From assembly GCA_037890055.1 (NCBI GenBank), contig JBBKBD010000001.1: DNA of 64,000 bases; one strand, given 5' to 3'. The position numbers and the translations under genes were made by a program. Below are positions 63,311-64,000 of this stretch, in pieces (position 1 is the stretch's first letter; each line of letters begins with the position of its first letter). The DNA is from Mediannikoviicoccus sp037890055 (GTDB lineage Bacteria > Bacillota > Clostridia > Tissierellales > Peptoniphilaceae). The notes under the pieces are model-generated. The model did not search any database, was not told the DNA's origin, and was given only the letters and a program-made list of their open reading frames with translations.

Positions 63311-63958
63311 ATGTACAAATCGGTTTTAAAAGCGGAAAGCTGTGAAATCACAATAAAAAAGTCTATTTTTATAGCAAATCTTTCGCCGGTTTCTAATGAA
63401 GAAGAGGCTGAAAGTTTTATAAGTAAAATAAAAGATGCGCATCCCCAAGCAAAACACAATTGCTACGCATACATAATCGGCGAGGATAGACTTACACAAA
63501 AGTACTCAGATGATGGCGAGCCACAAGGAACTGCGGGCATTCCAATACTGGATATTTTGAGAAAAAAAGAACTTACCGATGTGGTTGTAGTTGTAACAAG
63601 ATATTTCGGTGGAATTCTTCTTGGCGCTTCTGGACTTGTTAGGGCCTACTCAGAAAGCTGCAACGAAGTAACTCAAATCGCAAAGGATATTATAAAAAAA
63701 GAATTCCTAGATATTGCCATAAAAATTGATTATAATAATTTAGGTAAATTTTTAAATTACTGTGAAGATAAAAAACTTTTAATCCACACAAAAGACTTTT
63801 TAGAGATGGTAAATGTACATGTGTATGTACCTAAAGAGAATTACGATTCCTTTAGTAGCGATGTTATGAATATTACATCTGGGAAAGCTTTAATGGAAGT
63901 TTTAGATGAGATATTGATTGATACCATCGGTGATAAGTTATATATATATAGGAGGTAG
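63311..63958 (+). CDS. yigZ: YigZ/IMPACT family protein
   Basis: The 215-residue protein has the UPF0029/IMPACT N-terminal domain with KHNCYAYIIG, DDGEPQGTAGIPILD and VVVVTRYFGGILLGASGLVRAY, followed by a DUF1949-like C-terminal domain. Eukaryotic IMPACT affects translation control; the bacterial role is not settled. It is divergent from the class A PBP gene. Its last codons (AGG AGG TAG) supply the ribosome site of the next gene. Confidence 0.92.
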   Translation: MYKSVLKAESCEITIKKSIFIANLSPVSNEEEAESFISKIKDAHPQAKHNCYAYIIGEDRLTQKYSDDGEPQGTAGIPILDILRKKELTDVVVVVTRYFGGILLGASGLVRAYSESCNEVTQIAKDIIKKEFLDIAIKIDYNNLGKFLNYCEDKKLLIHTKDFLEMVNVHVYVPKENYDSFSSDVMNITSGKALMEVLDEILIDTIGDKLYIYRR

Positions 63959-63959
63959 T

Positions 63960-64000
63960 ATGGATTATCTTAAGCTTGAAAAAGATTTATGTGAATGGAT
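63960..64000 (+). CDS. Start of an unidentified gene (cut by window end)
   Basis: An ATG at 63960 follows GGAGG, which overlaps the yigZ stop codon. Thirteen codons are visible (MDYLKLEKDLCEW). Too short to identify; the overlap indicates co-expression with yigZ. Confidence 0.6.
   Translation, partial: MDYLKLEKDLCEW

Overview
This 64 kb window is chromosomal DNA from an AT-rich, low-GC Gram-positive anaerobe. It looks like a Clostridia/Tissierellia-type Firmicute. A Peptoniphilus/Anaerococcus/Finegoldia-like relative is my best guess, but the genus cannot be fixed from the sequence alone. The evidence is the very low GC, strong GGAGG ribosome sites, consensus SigA promoters, T-box leaders on aminoacyl-tRNA synthetases, and Firmicute gene orders (smc-ftsY, xseA-xseB-ispA, infC-rpmI-rplT, mraZ-rsmH-ftsL-pbp, ktrA/ktrB). 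No sporulation gene, prophage, transposase, rRNA or CRISPR array was seen. Almost every gene is on the minus strand. The exceptions are a PucR-type regulator (23351-24697), yigZ (63311-63958) and the gene that begins at 63960.

Layout in minus-strand transcription order, from high to low coordinates. 63.2-60.3 kb: a class A penicillin-binding protein, divergent from yigZ. 60.1-59.95 kb: tRNA-His and tRNA-Leu. 59.8-57.4 kb: an accessory island of small, acidic, unrecognised proteins with three tandem copies of one family, two copies of another, and two broken members. 57.2-56.2 kb: an XRE regulator fused to a membrane domain. 55.9-44 kb: the division and cell-wall cluster, split into mraZ-rsmH-ftsL-pbp, crp, mraY-murD-ftsW-murG-divIB and ftsZ-nrdR by promoters and terminators. 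43.9-41.2 kb: rarA-asnS. 41.1-39.9 kb: infC-rpmI-rplT behind an attenuator leader. 39.9-37.1 kb: ktrB-ktrA and an RNA methyltransferase. 37.05-24.7 kb: a Phe T-box followed by pheS-pheT-zapA-U32 protease-mutS2-B12 radical SAM-membrane-TPR. 23.2-21.7 kb: murJ. 21.66-17.3 kb: an Asp T-box followed by aspS-tcdA-rseC-like-glyA. 17.2-15.2 kb: der-plsY. 15.2-13.7 kb: ackA, then rpmF alone between its own promoter and terminator. 13.5-5.8 kb: plsX-acpP-rnc-radical SAM-smc-ftsY. 5.8-0 kb: asp23, an internal terminator, nusB-xseA-xseB-ispA, then argR-recN-nudF.

Most of the window is ordinary housekeeping DNA for fatty acid and phospholipid synthesis, chromosome maintenance, translation and envelope growth. 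The parts that repay a second look are regulatory: an AUU-started infC with a competing antiterminator, an intrinsic terminator directly in front of a TTG-started nusB, an MraZ operator of three AAGTG boxes at 10-bp spacing, and T-boxes that appear to put non-synthetase genes under tRNA charging control. The accessory island beside the tRNA genes is the least explained segment. Its layout suggests an expanding and decaying array of immunity-type genes, but no family was recognised.
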